Shown here piece after piece: positions 52,445 to 63,811 of a DNA stretch of 64,000 bases. This stretch comes from Talpa occidentalis (Eukaryota > Chordata > Mammalia > Eulipotyphla > Talpidae): NCBI RefSeq assembly GCF_014898055.3, contig NW_023601543.1, positions 8,736,440-8,800,439 on the forward strand, written 5' to 3'. How positions within the stretch are numbered: position 1 is the stretch's first letter; each line of letters opens with the position of its first letter. The translations under genes were made by a program, and so were the position numbers. The notes under the pieces were generated by a model. It was not told the DNA's origin. It did no database searches and worked only from the letters and a program-made list of their open reading frames with translations.

Positions 52445-52935
52445 TATAGTCTTTTTCAGTTCTTTAAGAAGATGCCTAATATTACTTACTTTGATACTCA
52501 CAGAAACTCTTTGAGGAGGGAATTCCTCTCTCTCTTTTTTTTTAAAAGATTTATTTATTTATTTATACAAGCACTGGGTACAGTCAGAAACAGGAGGGTG
52601 AGAGAATTCACCAGAGCCAGGGCAGGGAGCAGAGCAGGCAGAAGGACCAAAGTACACTGCTGAGGGGAGCAGCGGGCGGCAGGAGAGTTCTGCACACCAT
52701 GTGGGACCCTCCTCCGGTGGCCGGGGAGCAGCCGGGGATCGAACCGGTGCCGTGGAGGCTGCTGGCAGCTTCGGAACCCAGCGCCCAACCGCTGCGCCAC
52801 CGGGGAGGCCCAGGAATTCCTCTCTTCATTGTGTGAAGAGGGACACTGGGGGACAGAGGTTTGAAAAGGTTCTCCCGGGGCTAGTGAAGGGTGCAGCTGG
52901 AGATGGAACCAAGCTCTCTTACTCCAAGTTCATTT
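52445..52935 (-). mobile_element. MIR split by a SINE
   Basis: Left half 52445-52531: CTAATATTACTTACTTTGAT, ACTCACAGAAACTCTTTGAG. Right half from 52813: ATTGTGTGAAGAGGGACACT, GGGGGACAGAGGTTTGAAAA, GGTGCAGCTGGAGATGGAAC. Removing the SINE and one target copy joins these into one antisense MIR. Confidence 0.75.
52532..52812 (-). mobile_element. tRNA-derived SINE, younger subfamily (A), full length
   Basis: Antisense: T-rich tail with GATTTATTTATTTATTTATA, CAAGCACTGGGTACAGTCAG, GAGAATTCACCAGAGCCAGG, GGAGCAGCGGGCGGCAGGAG, CCATGTGGGACCCTCCTCCG, GGGATCGAACCGGTG (intact B box), GCGCCACCGGGGAGGCC. Perfect 13-bp target duplication GGAATTCCTCTCT at 52519-52531 and 52813-52825. Confidence 0.96.
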
Positions 52936-52939
52936 TCCC

Positions 52940-54375
52940 TTTCCCTTCACACCATACTTTCTACCTTGGAGCAGTGTTTGGAGGCAGCCAGGTTGCATGG
53001 AGTCAGGTGACAAATGGGTGGTGAAGAAGACAGGGATAAACTGTCTGAAGATGGTGAAAGAACTATCTTCATTGTGGCGAATAGATTCTGCCACTCGATC
53101 TGATCCTGCCTCACCTAAACCTGTGCTTGTTCCAAGATGGTGGTTTTCAAGCTGAGCACTTCTGAGACTCAGGACTTTTTTGGGGGGATGAATTGATGGG
53201 TTGATGGTAAATTCAACCAGAGAAGTTCTGTGAGTGTCTGTTTTTTAAATAGTTAACTTCTAGGTCAGATTTCACTTAAAAAAATTCAGGGTCCTGGGGC
53301 TAGAGAGATGTTTATAAATTCTTGTGAACATTCTGCAAATTGCCACTGTAAAAGATAAAAAGAAACAGAAACTCTGGGGTGATGGTTCCTCAAACCCCAT
53401 GGGGCTCAGAGAAAGGGGGAAGAGCAGGCTCCGTGGAGACCCCTGGAGGAGGCCTGACCTTCCAGTCTCCAAGCAGGGGTTGGCTGCGAGAAGCAGCAGA
53501 ATGTCATGAATATGACAGCATCTGGGCTGTTATTTGATTTTTAAAGTGGATTATAAAAATTGGAGCTCCATCACCCAAGAGGCTTAAACACATTTGTGAT
53601 GCCGGGGTGTTTCTGTTGCATTGGTAAAGGTCAAAATCAATAGAATTCTCAAATCTTCCCCTATTTCATAGGTCAAGTGTGCTATTAGTCCATAGATCAC
53701 TAGTGAATTTCTCTGTGAGCCTTAAGTATTTGCTTGACATAAAAATGACTTTTCAGGTTTACTTATTGGTCCCTTGGAAGATGAAGGACATTTTATATCC
53801 CTAATACCTTAAATATATCATCTGGAATTATTGCACATTGAGCTGTTGCTCTGCCTGGCTGCTGAGAAATATGCTTGAGTTTCAAAGGCCTTCTCTTTGG
53901 GGGTTGCTGAGTGAAGAAATGATATATTCCTGTCTGCTTCTCTAGAAATGCTTTTCCTGAGTGAAGTGAGAATGTCAGAGAGTTGTATCCCTGAAATGCA
54001 CCTCAACCCTCCTAAGTTCACCTCTACTGAATAGTGCGCCAGTTCTAGGCACTGGACAGCCAATGGCGTGGTTCATAAGAACTGTTCATCAGAGACCTGT
54101 GGCTGGATTGATGGTAGGGATGGTGTTGGCAGATTGCCCACCAATATCCTTCTGTGCATCTAGGAAGACCCCATGGGAGGGAGGAATTTGTCTCGGTCTC
54201 CATTGCCAGGAAAAAACTATTTCTCATGAGCAGCCAGAATGTTTTCTAATGTATGGGCATTTGAAATTTTCTTATTCAATGGTCAGACCCACTGAGTAGC
54301 AGAACCATAGCTGCAAGGTAGAAATATTGATGCATATGGACTTTGTCTTGTTGCAAAGATCATTTGAAATAGCCC
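52940..54375. other. No recognised feature
   Basis: About 1.4 kb, unassigned. 53560-53830 is AT-rich and repeat-free; nothing further seen. Confidence 0.35.
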
Positions 54376-54379
54376 CAAT

Positions 54380-54812
54380 AAATACAAACTACTTACCACT
54401 AACCTTCACACTTATTTCGCTGCCCCCTGCTGTAGTTATAACGTATTTCTTTCAATTTCTGGAACATTCTGTCTCTTGCCTCAGAGCCTTCACACATGCT
54501 GTTCCCTCTGTTGGGATCATATTCTCTTCCTTCTTCCCCACCATTCACCTCGCTAACTCCCTTTCACTCTTTCCATGTTTCAGATGAGATGTCACTTCCT
54601 GCTTGCGCTTCTCAACAAGTATCCACACTTCTTGTTTCCCCATTGTAGCTTCTTTTCCTATTGGACCACTTCACCCACAGAATGGTCAATACCCTATTAA
54701 TGTCTGTCTCCCCTGTCTATACCGTACATCCCAGGGCATTTTGACTTTGTCACTGTATTTCTAGCACTCACCCAGGGCCTAAGAAAAGAAGTAGTCAATG
54801 AATGGAATTTGC
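54380..54812 (+). mobile_element. L2 3' end, long copy
   Basis: CTGGAACATTCTGTCTCTTG, GCTGTTCCCTCTGTTGGGAT, TTTCAGATGAGATGTCACTT, AATGTCTGTCTCCCCTGTCT, CAGGGCATTTTGACTTTGTC, ACTGTATTTCTAGCACTCAC, CAGTGAATG-like end. Canonical L2 3' order over about 430 bases. Confidence 0.9.
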
Positions 54813-54889
54813 TATTTGATCATAAAGTATTTCTTTCCATGTTTGAAAGGCACATGGTACATGTTGACAGTGCTGATAAAAGTCATTTT

Positions 54890-55050
54890 TGGAGCAGGAC
54901 AGCTGTGACAGTGTTATTTTGGGCAAGTGGGTTGATCTCGGTGAGCCTTGATTTTCTCATCTCTGAAATGGGGACAGGTAATGTCAGCCTCATTGCCATG
55001 TGGTGACAATGATCTCACACCCAAGTAGGTGATTAATAAAGGTTTTTGAA
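54890..55050 (+). mobile_element. MIR fragment
   Basis: GACAGTGTTATTTTGGGCAA, GTGAGCCTTGATTTTCTCAT, CTCTGAAATGGGGACAGGTA, ATGTCAGCCTCATTGCCATG. Sense MIR. Confidence 0.82.
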
Positions 55051-56750
55051 ATTCAAATGTCCAAGAAATGTATACCCCACTGAAGTGAATAAGTATGAAT
55101 GTTCTGAATTTTATCTTTCTCTGGGATTGTGCATGAATTTAAACATTTTTGTTATAATGAACATTATTATTTAAGTGGTACCCTTCTGCCAAAAAAATGG
55201 AGAAAACATCCATGTAACTTACCTTTCCAAATAAAATTGATTTGTTTAATAAGCAGTAGTTGCTGGAACTCTAGCTTTGACCTGTTTGATGTTATCCAAA
55301 CGCAAACCCAGAGTTTCCCTACAGCGCTAGGGAGAAGAATGAGGCCTAGAATCCTTGCCAAATTACTCTCTGAATATCAACTGCATTTATTTTTGAGTAT
55401 AATCTGATACTCTGAGTCTGGCCTGCTAATTATTTCACTGGCCAGGAAAGTGGCACTGACAAATATGCCCCTTTCCTCGTTGACATCACAAAATTCAAAG
55501 AACAGAAACCTACTGAAGTCCTTTTCTTGTCCTGTGAAAAGTATACGATCTGCCTTCTGAGACTACAGGCTTATAAAACCAAAGCAGGAAGGTGGTGTAG
55601 AAATGAGTTAAGCATCCATCTATCTCAGTGGTGATGGCCTCTCTCTCCTTAAGACCCCAGCCCTGCAGGAAGCGGGAGCGCGAAGCATAAACACGAGCAA
55701 CCCCTGGCTGCTACCAAGGTGCCAGAACTCCTTACACAACTGACTTAACTGAAGTCTTCCCTCCTGGGATATCTGCCAATGTCTAAGCCAAGTCCACCTT
55801 TGTCTGTAGCTCTGAGGTTCTTCTCTGTCCTTCTTGGAATGTCTTTTACTCTCTCATTCTCAGTTGCGCACAGTCTGTACAATCTAGCTGGGAACACGTT
55901 CTGTGCTCATTTGGTAGTTACATACAATGTAGAGGCTTAGAGCTACAGAGAATTATGCAATGAAATAGACTCTCACAGTCCATCCTAAGAAGACGTAGTC
56001 AATAAATGGGATTTTCAAAGTGGGCTTCAAAGATACCTGTAGGTATGTTCTGGCGGAAGGACCAAGGGCTTCATAGGGGGTAAGCAGGTAGGAGATATGT
56101 GCCAGGGAAACTGAGCAAAACAGGTCATGGATAAACTGTCATTGCATCAGCCAAGTTCTGTTTTTATCTGTATTGCATATTTGACATCATCCTGAGATTT
56201 CATTTAGAGAAACAGTTCCATGACCACAGCATTTAGTGGGGAAAGCATTTCCTCAGTCCCGTTACCTGTTCATAGAAGTCGAGGCACCTGTTCACTGTGA
56301 GGCAGAGTAATTTTGTGTGTGTTCTGGTTACATAGATGCATTTTTCTATCTCTTCAAGTGGCTTGTGGGTCACTCTCTGTGGGCATCACTCTAAATCCTT
56401 TGTAGACAAGTTGCTCTTAAACTTTTTTGAGTTGTCTTTTTTTTTTTTTTTTTGAGAATTTGATCTAAGTTGTAGGCCAGCTGCTGTGAAAAACATTTGT
56501 AAACAGTGCAATGTACAAAATATTTCAGGGAATTATGGTGCCATAGAAACCCAGTCTTGTACTCCAAGGTTAAGAGTACTTGAGGGGAAGGCTTCTCTTG
56601 ACAGACCTCACAAATTGTTAGGGTAAATGTACACCAGAAGAAGCATGGCATTTCTCTTTATTCTTTGCATTAGAACTGTCCAGTATTTGAATGGGTTGTT
56701 TCATGAGAGAATGAATGCTGGGCTATTTTACAAGCACAGATACTACCAAT
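55051..56750. other. No recognised feature
   Basis: About 1.7 kb unassigned, T17 run near 56440. No gene or named repeat. Confidence 0.35.
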
Positions 56751-56754
56751 TCCT

Positions 56755-56905
56755 AAGTTTCTTTGGGCAAATCACTTAAATTATCTGAACCTCAGTTTTC
56801 TCCTGTAATATCAGAATAAAGACATGGGCTCCTTTATAATGACCTCATACACCATAGGTTGTTGGGAGAAGTCAATGAAATAATGGATGCAAATAATTTA
56901 CCATG
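56755..56905 (+). mobile_element. MIR fragment
   Basis: TTTGGGCAAATCACTTAAAT, TATCTGAACCTCAGTTTTCT, CCTGTAATATCAGAATAAAG, GGTTGTTGGGAGAAGTCAAT. Sense MIR. Confidence 0.85.
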
Positions 56906-57405
56906 TAGGGCGCAAAATTTCTGCTCCTTGAATCTTACTATGGAAGATTCCTGCCTTGCGTGGGAAATTGAAGTAGATGCTCTCTGAGGTCCCTTGTAAT
57001 TCTGACATTCCCTTTTGGTTTACCCTTTCTGCTATGTCTTAATGAACAATCTAGGAAGTATTATCTTCTTTTGTGGATTTACCCTCAAACACATTTTGTG
57101 ACTAGAATCTTAGGCAATGATTGCTTTTTACCTCAAAGGTCAGCTTGAAAAATATCTTCAAAATATCAGTAGCTTCTTTGAGGAGACTCTACATCTTATT
57201 GCAAAGTGGCTCTGTGAGTCCCTTAGGAAAGTCAGGAAACATTGACCAAACTTCTGAACATGTTGCACACTGTTGCCAAATAGAAATACATATTTATGAA
57301 TAGGTTGTGCATTTTTGATCTGGTTTTGCTTCAGGCTTTTAAATTAGTCAGCCAAGTGCAATTCCAAAAATTTGATCTTCAAAATGGATCCCCTTTGACA
57401 AGCCT
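56906..57405. other. No recognised feature
   Basis: Unassigned; nothing seen. Confidence 0.35.
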
Positions 57406-57409
57406 GTGG

Positions 57410-57915
57410 TAGCGAGCCACAATGATAGCTTCCACATCAACCATGCTTCCTTGTATTTAAACCCTTCTTTTGAATCTGAGGTGACTTGTGACCAGTAGAA
57501 TGTGGTGGAAGTGAAACTGCATGACTTTCTAGGCTAGATGAGAAGAAGCCTTGCAGTGTTTGTTGAGTCTCTTGGATTGCTTGTTTGGGAAGGTACCAAG
57601 TCAGAAGTGCAGCTACCCCGCCATGCTTGAGAATGATCAAATATTATATTAAAAGACGAAAAGGAATGAGATGTCTGAAAGCCCCAGCTGCTCCTGCCAT
57701 CTCAGCTGAGGTGCCAGACCTGTGAGTGAAGAAGCCATCTTGAACTGGAAGGACATCTGGCCCTGCCAAGTTTTTCATGACCACAGTTGTCATCTGACTG
57801 CAACTGCAGAGAGGTCCCCAGTAAGAAAGTCTTAGCTTTCCCCAGGTAATCCGTGGAACTGAGCGATAATACAGCAAATTGCTTCTTGGAGTCAGGAGTA
57901 TGGAGCAATAGGTAA
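57410..57915 (+). mobile_element. MLT1-type MaLR (ERVL) LTR
   Basis: TGACTTGTGACCAGTAGAAT, GTGAAACTGCATGACTTTCT, AGGCTAGATGAGAAGAAGCC, TCTTGGATTGCTTGTTTGGG, GAGTGAAGAAGCCATCTTGA, GTTGTCATCTGACTGCAACT, CGTGGAACTGAGCGATAATA, AGGAGTATGGAGCAATAGGT. This is the order of a MaLR LTR (aagccatcttgga...catctgactgcaacc...gagagataat...gcaatagataact). Different subtype from the copy at 52.0 kb. Confidence 0.82.
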
Positions 57916-58264
57916 GCGAGACACATGCTAAAATCACAAGATGTGGACGCATACAGGCAGACACAAGCACTGGAATGTTCTGCAGCTGCTAGCAGAGGAT
58001 ATGCTGGGATTGTTGGAGGGTTTGTGGCTCCCTAGTAACAGGTGCTGTGTTGGTTGCCATTGACTCAGGTTGGTGAAGTGTAATCTTCCAGTTCAAGAAA
58101 ATCACTTGTGATTGGGTTAAGAACATTGGCGCAAGAATGTAGCTTATATTTCTCCAACTGGGCTCCTTCATCACTAAGCTCATACTCTCTTTTTTATCCT
58201 TATGACAAGTTCTATGGAGGACTTTGTGCTACAGTTTCCCAAATTACTTGCCTGCCTGCAGTCA

Positions 58265-58480
58265 TGCCACTGTGAAACCAGAGTTAGCAAAGTAGGATCC
58301 GTAGGCAGACCACCTATATTTGTGAGTGAAATTTTACTAAAATTTGCCCATTTGTTTACATATGGCCTCTTGATGGTTTTGCAGAGTTGAATAGCTGTGA
58401 CAGATGGTACCGTATACAGAGCCAAAAATACTTACTATCTGACCTTTACGGAAAAATTTGCCAAATCCTGGTCTCAACCT
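58265..58480 (-). mobile_element. hAT-Charlie-type DNA transposon remnant
   Basis: CCATTTGTTTACATATGGCC, TGCAGAGTTGAATAGCTGTG, ACAGATGGTACCGTATACAG, AAATACTTACTATCTGACCT, TTTGCCAAATCCTGG. Same family as 243-390 read in the opposite sense, here extending to the terminal repeat. Confidence 0.85.
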
Positions 58481-58609
58481 TTGAGCTCTCTGGTTGGTGA
58501 TGTTTTAAATTATGTACAGGATTATAAGCACTTGATTATGTGAATCTGAGCACTTGATTTCATGGCCACGTTCTATCTTTTCTGGGGACCACTGAGCAGG
58601 TAGACTCAG

Positions 58610-58850
58610 CCTTGGCTAGCATATATTAAGTACTTACTAGGCACCCAGTGCTGTGATATTTATATGATTTTTATTGCAGGTAATAATCCTGTGAGATGGC
58701 TATTTTGTCTCCCCTTTCATAGATCAGGAAATTTAAGAGAAATAAATGATTCTATTATGGCCACTGCTGACGTGATTGAGTTGGAATGGGAAGCTGTCCT
58801 CCCAGCTCCCCATCTTGGGTTCTTTCTCCTAAGCCTGTGGTCTTCACAGG
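58610..58850 (-). mobile_element. MIR
   Basis: ATATTAAGTACTTACTAGGC, ACCCAGTGCTGTGATATTTA, GTCTCCCCTTTCATAGATCA, GGAAATTTAAGAGAAATAAA, GATTGAGTTGGAATGGGAAG. Antisense MIR with the usual 3' flanking phrase. Confidence 0.78.
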
Positions 58851-58870
58851 TTTAGTCAGTTTATGTATAT

Positions 58871-58897
58871 TGTGTGTGTGTGTGTGTGTGTGTGTTT
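58871..58897 (+). repeat. (TG)n microsatellite
   Basis: About 13 uninterrupted TG units, flanked on each side by TTTATGTATA. Confidence 0.95.
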
Positions 58898-59280
58898 ATG
58901 TATACTCCTATGTGTTTGGCAGCACAAGCATTTTTTGCTCAGTAACAGATTAAAGCAGAACATCTTTGACCAAAGTATTGCCTTGGCCACACCCTGCTTC
59001 CTCACCACATTCTCTCGCTCTCTCGCTTGCTTCAGCTTTAACCTAAATGGAGTGAGGAGCTTCTCAGGACTTAGGACAAAGATGAGACTTGGACCAATAG
59101 CCTTTGATCTTTGTTTTTCCAACAGCATGGATATCTGGTTGCCTTTTGCCTCAATGCCAGTGCTTCCCAAGGCCTTCCATACGATTAGGAAAAAAAAAAA
59201 TGAGGGATTACCTTATTTGTTAGTATGGCTGCTTTAACCACTCAGAAGCTTAGCACTTCTCTATCTAAATCCAACCATAT

Positions 59281-59548
59281 TGGGCCTCCCTGGTGGCGCA
59301 GCGGGTTGAGTGCAGCGGTGTGAAGCTGTCTGCAGCCTCTGCAGTGTGGGTTCGATTCCCAGCCGGTCAGGGAGCAATCCACATGGCTCGGCAGACCTCT
59401 CCTGCCCCACCTGCTGCTCCCCTCAGCAGTGTATTTCAGTAGATCTGCTGTTCTGCTCCCCGCTCCGTCTCTGGTGAATCCTCTCACCCTCCCGTGCCTC
59501 TGGCCTGTACCCCAGTTCTTGTATAAATAAAAATAAATGTTAAAAAAT
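59281..59548 (+). mobile_element. tRNA-derived SINE, older subfamily (B), full length
   Basis: Sense copy: TGGGCCTCCCTGGTGGCGCA (A-box-like TGGCGCAGCGGG), intact B box GGTTCGATTCC, CAATCCACATGGCTCGGCAG, CAGTAGATCTGCTGTTCTGC, CTCTGGTGAATCCTCTCACC, GGCCTGTACCCCAGTTCTTG, TATAAATAAAAATAAATG. Perfect 13-bp target duplication AATCCAACCATAT at 59268-59280 and 59549-59561. Best-preserved member of the B set. Confidence 0.95.
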
Positions 59549-59561
59549 AATCCAACCATAT

Positions 59562-59895
59562 CTGCATACTGTAGTTTTTCTTTAAATCCTATTTTTAACT
59601 TGGCACATCCATATGATGGGGTTTATATGTAAATATTAAAATGAAGTCTATAAGGATATTTAGTGATAGAAAATATTTATAGTGTAATGCTGATTAAAAA
59701 AGAGAGCTCTGTACACATGGCGATCTCAGCTTTGCCCGGTGTGTTTGGGTGGAGATGTGTGTATCCACTCACTGCCCCTTGGCCACTGAAACAGGGAGGA
59801 CCTGGGCTCGGAAATGTGATCTCTGGGTAGGAAAGATCAGTGTGATTGTTATTTTTTTGCCTTTCATCTTTGTGTTTTGTTCATTCTCTTGAAAG
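59562..59895. other. No recognised feature
   Basis: AT-rich; nothing seen. Confidence 0.35.
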
Positions 59896-59899
59896 CATG

Positions 59900-61375
59900 C
59901 AGAACCACTCCGTTTGCCAAACAGAAGTATCTATATAACATGGTATTGAAACTTTCTCATGTTTCAAAACTTTCAGAAGGAACGCTGGCCTCCAAGAACA
60001 GAGGCAAGTTGATTCCTGAATGCTTCCTCCTGAGTCTCACACTGTCCTTGCACCTCATTCCTTGTCAGCTTCCATTTTTATGCCACTGTTTACAGTGATG
60101 TTAAGAAATGCTACAAAAAGTCCTTGACCTTGTATTTAGCACATTTAAAGATATATCTCTATTTATGGCTGATCAGATTGAGTGGAAACTTGGTTTGAAA
60201 CAAAACTTGTCCAAATTTTGAACTAAAGAAGCACAGACATTAATTGGCATTGCATGTTTTAAATGTCACCCACAGCGTGTTCCTTTGGATGGAAAGTGAA
60301 TCCACGCAGCCTCTGCAAAGTAAGAATGAGATTATATTTAGGCAGATGAATACCTTGAGACATTTAAAGGCTTACAGATGAGTCCTGGCACTTGTGAAAG
60401 ATAATAGGTGACATGTTCTCTTGCTTTGTGCTAAAAGTTGCCTGCATCACAAATTGTATAAATTGTGTAGGTAAGTTCTTAAGCATTTATATTTTCAGGA
60501 AAATGGCTATAAAAAAGCTGTATCCCATTATGGAAAATTGTTATATATTAGTACCTCACTTGAATTCAAAAAGATCAGTGTCAAGTTATGTAAACATCTC
60601 TGAATCCTTTCGGTCGTCAGCGACAGTACATTTTATACGGGCTAAGGAAGCTTATATAAGAACCAATATTTTCCCAATACAATCAAATGCCACTTTGAAT
60701 AAGGGGCACAGTGGAAGAGCTGCAATGGATATGTGTAATGTGTGCTAAATTTGTGATTGCCTTGGGCACTACTAAAGCCACACTGGGTAATTTTACTTGA
60801 CAGCCAAAAAAGAGGAGCTAAAGAAATGTGGCAGTTTCACCTCCTGCGTCTATTCACAAACTCCCGTGGTGACCTCATTAATCTTGGGGAGGAGACGCAC
60901 TCCAGGACTGGCTGCAGAATGCCAGGATGACTGCAAAAATCAGGACCCAGTCCATCTGCCACTGGTTTGCTTTGTGCTGCTGTTTGGCGACTTTTATAAG
61001 GGGGTGTGCCAAGGTGCGCTGGGTCACCGTGCGGACGGAGAATGTTGACTGAACACTGGTTGGTGCAGCAGCAAATGTTTTCTGTGCCTGCTGGGTCTGC
61101 CAGTCTCGGGAGCTTGGGCTCCAGCTCCTCCTCCCTCCTTGCTGAGGTGGGTTCTCACCCTGCTGCTGGCTGGGATGATGGAGAGAAGCCTGGAAGTCTC
61201 TCGCCAGAGACAGTGGGCTGCCATGTCATTGTTTGCATGCCTTGGTTCCTGTGCCAGGAGATTCTCACCTCTGGCCTGTACACAGATTTGCTGGGCTGAT
61301 GTGACCTGTTTACCCGCCTTTCTGTTTTTATAAGTGACCAAGTGCTTGTTGCCAAGGAGTCTCATTGACTTTTGA
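59900..61375. other. Repeat-poor block, candidate regulatory or noncoding-transcript region
   Basis: Almost 1.5 kb with no transposon signature, the longest such stretch in the right half. Left part is AT-rich (GCATTGCATGTTTTAAATGT, CCTTTCGGTCGTCAGCGACA, GCTTATATAAGAACCAATAT); right part 60840-61300 is GC-richer (GGGTCACCGTGCGGACGGAG). A 111-codon frame at 60413-60748 and smaller ones show no family. Could hold conserved elements or a noncoding exon; this cannot be settled by eye. Confidence 0.3.
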
Positions 61376-61379
61376 TTCA

Positions 61380-61505
61380 GAATTAATAAACACTTACCAT
61401 GAGACTTGCTTTGTGCCAGGCATTGCTGTGGCCCCTCGAACATTTTTGTCTCATTTCCCTGTCATATGTTTTGAAAATAATGTTCCTAGTCCCATTTTAA
61501 AACAA
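61380..61505 (-). mobile_element. MIR fragment
   Basis: ATAAACACTTACCATGAGAC, TTGCTTTGTGCCAGGCATTG, GTTCCTAGTCCCATTTTAAA. Antisense MIR 3' phrase, diverged. Confidence 0.6.
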
Positions 61506-61679
61506 ACCAACGTCCCAACCCATGCTGTGTCTCTCATTTTTTTCATGAATGAAATGATGATATCACGTGATATCCACATAAGGCTATCATCTTTGAAAAG
61601 CTGTGTCATTGCTTACCATCTCAACTGGGCATTGGGCATAATTAACCAGGGCATTTCAGTGGTGAGATAGTGTGAGGGC

Positions 61680-63760
61680 AGGGAAGTCGGGACAACGGAA
61701 ATAGGTATAGAAGAAGTAACATCTAACCTGTACCTGTCAAGAGCAGTCCTGAGTTCTGTGCAGGTGTTACAGAAGAGCTGTGAGTTGGGTGGGTGCAAGT
61801 TAAACCAAGAGAATGCGTTGCTGTGGATGCAAAAGGAGGATGTTTTCAAGACAGAGCAGGTGTCCAACATCATGTGACAGAGAAGAGAGGTCCAAAAGAG
61901 AAACCGTGAAAAGGCCACAGAGTTTTGTGTTGGGAGGTCAGTGCTGACCTTACTAAGAGCCCCTTCTGTGATGTGGGAAGGGTAGGAAGCAGATACTGTA
62001 GATCGAAGGGTTGTTGCATTGACAACACCACGCTGACAAAGAAACAGGAGCCGTGGAGCAAGCTGTGCAATGCAGGACATTCCGAATGAGCAAGATCTTG
62101 GCCTTTTTATTGGTAGAATAATCATACAGCATCAATTGCATGGTGTAGGAGAGCAAGGAGAAAGGGAGGGTGAACCTTGAAAATGTGCTTATGTCATCTA
62201 GGGCTTCAGGGGGAGATGAGTCTGCTGACCAGGTATTTTTTAACTGCTTCATGACCCGGTATTGTAAGCGAAACCATACCCGACCCTCACCCATGGCTCC
62301 AATCTTATCAACAAGGCATCCTGCTCATCTGTCTCTGGGATGCAAAGGCATACCTTGGTCAATGCCCCCCCCCCGGGCATTCGTCATGATATGTACCCAT
62401 TATCCCACGGTGATCAAGTGTTTTGCTCTTGTTTAATTTGAAAGGAGCTCTGTCGGGTCTGGCATCCTGCATTATTTTAGGTCCTATAACTGATGGAGTG
62501 GGTTGTTCCCACTCCATTGGGAGGGCAGAACTGCACATAACCAAAATGATGTGGCCGAACAGGCCGTTTAAGTCTAGCAGACCCTCAAAGGCCAAGTAGG
62601 AAATGACGGAGGAGAAGCCTGTTAGTGTGGAGTCTAGCGCTTGTGATGGAGGAATTTGTGGTTTCCAGGGAACATTGTCCTTAAGAGACAGGTATTTAAA
62701 AAAAAAAAAACAATGAAAGCATTGAAGAGACTCTGGCATGACTGTAGTTTGAAAGGCAAGGGCCTTTGTGGAAAGAATGATTTGAGAGTAGGTGGGAACT
62801 TGAGGGCCCATGTCCAAGAGGTGATAGGAGGGGCTTTTTGCCAGAGCGCAGTGGGACAGATTGACCTGGAACCGGATGAGAGCCTTCACAGTCTTTGTTC
62901 TTGAGGGAAGAAAAATGAGGATGGATGTGATTTGTAAATGTTGATGCTGGAGATGTGGAAAGTTAAGGATGTTTTAGCCGAAGGCCACAATTGTGTTAAT
63001 GAAGCACATGAGCAAGTCAAATGCTGAAATTGGTTAGTTACAGGGCTTCTGAGCAGAGTAATAAAAGGTTCACGTTCGTTGGGGAGAATAGAGAACAGAC
63101 TGATGACAAGTATAAGGGGATGTCTTTGAGATTCAAGCAAAGATTGGAGATATGCACAACTTTCTCTGATGGGTGGGTAGAGCAGGGAGGTTTTAGTATT
63201 GGATCAGGGCTGGGGATTGGAGCTATGGCAGAACACTGGTGGTGGTCTTGGATCTGTAGTCATCAGTTCCATGCAGGATAGCAGAGGAAGTGGCATTAGA
63301 GGTCTGGTAGACTGGAAGGACGTACAGAGATCAGTGGACTCTTGAAGAGTGATGTCAGGGCTTGGGGTGGATTGTCAGTAACCCATGATCTGAAATCATC
63401 CAGAATAGGCCACCACATGGATAGCTAGCACGAGGCATGGAGAGGTCTATGGCTGGTGGCTTGCATTTCAGGAGATCAGAGATTTTGACACAGGGCTCAG
63501 GAATATGTTCATGATGCTGGATTAGTGAACAAGAGGGAGAGTTCCCGGATATTTCAGTGTTGAGATAGGAAGAATAAATGCAGAATAACAAGTTTTTACC
63601 AGAAAACCTTCAGGGAAAGCAGTGTTGTCAGAAGGTGGTAAAGGTATGAGTTGAAAGAGCATTCTTTCTGTCAAGATTCAGGAAAGAGATGAATTCATCT
63701 AGCATGCTCTTAAGTATTCAGAGAAATCTTGAAACCAGGGCAGCAGTGAAGCCAGAGACA
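61680..63760 (+). mobile_element. Ancient repeat-rich tract, family unassigned
   Basis: Several stretches (GTTTTCAAGACAGAGCAGGT, GGTCAGTGCTGACCTTACTA, GGAGCTATGGCAGAACACTG, GCAGTGAAGCCAGAGACAGA) resemble parts of the same old family as at 33.0 and 51.0 kb. Homopolymers: C11 near 62364 and A13 near 62700. Two minus-strand frames of 170 and 176 codons lie here and are considered chance. Confidence 0.35.
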
Positions 63761-63811
63761 GAGAGAAGCGGCATAGAACATGAGCAGGAGACTCTAGATG
63801 AGGAAGGGACT

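Noticed and set aside
61613..62125. 170-codon minus-strand open frame
   Set aside because: It overlaps the ancient repeat tract, has no domain, and an overlapping frame of similar length on the same strand argues for chance.
62359..62889. 176-codon minus-strand open frame, the longest in the window
   Set aside because: At this base composition one or two frames this long are expected by chance in 64 kb read six ways. It has no recognisable domain, and it lies in an old repeat-rich tract with a poly-C and a poly-A run.
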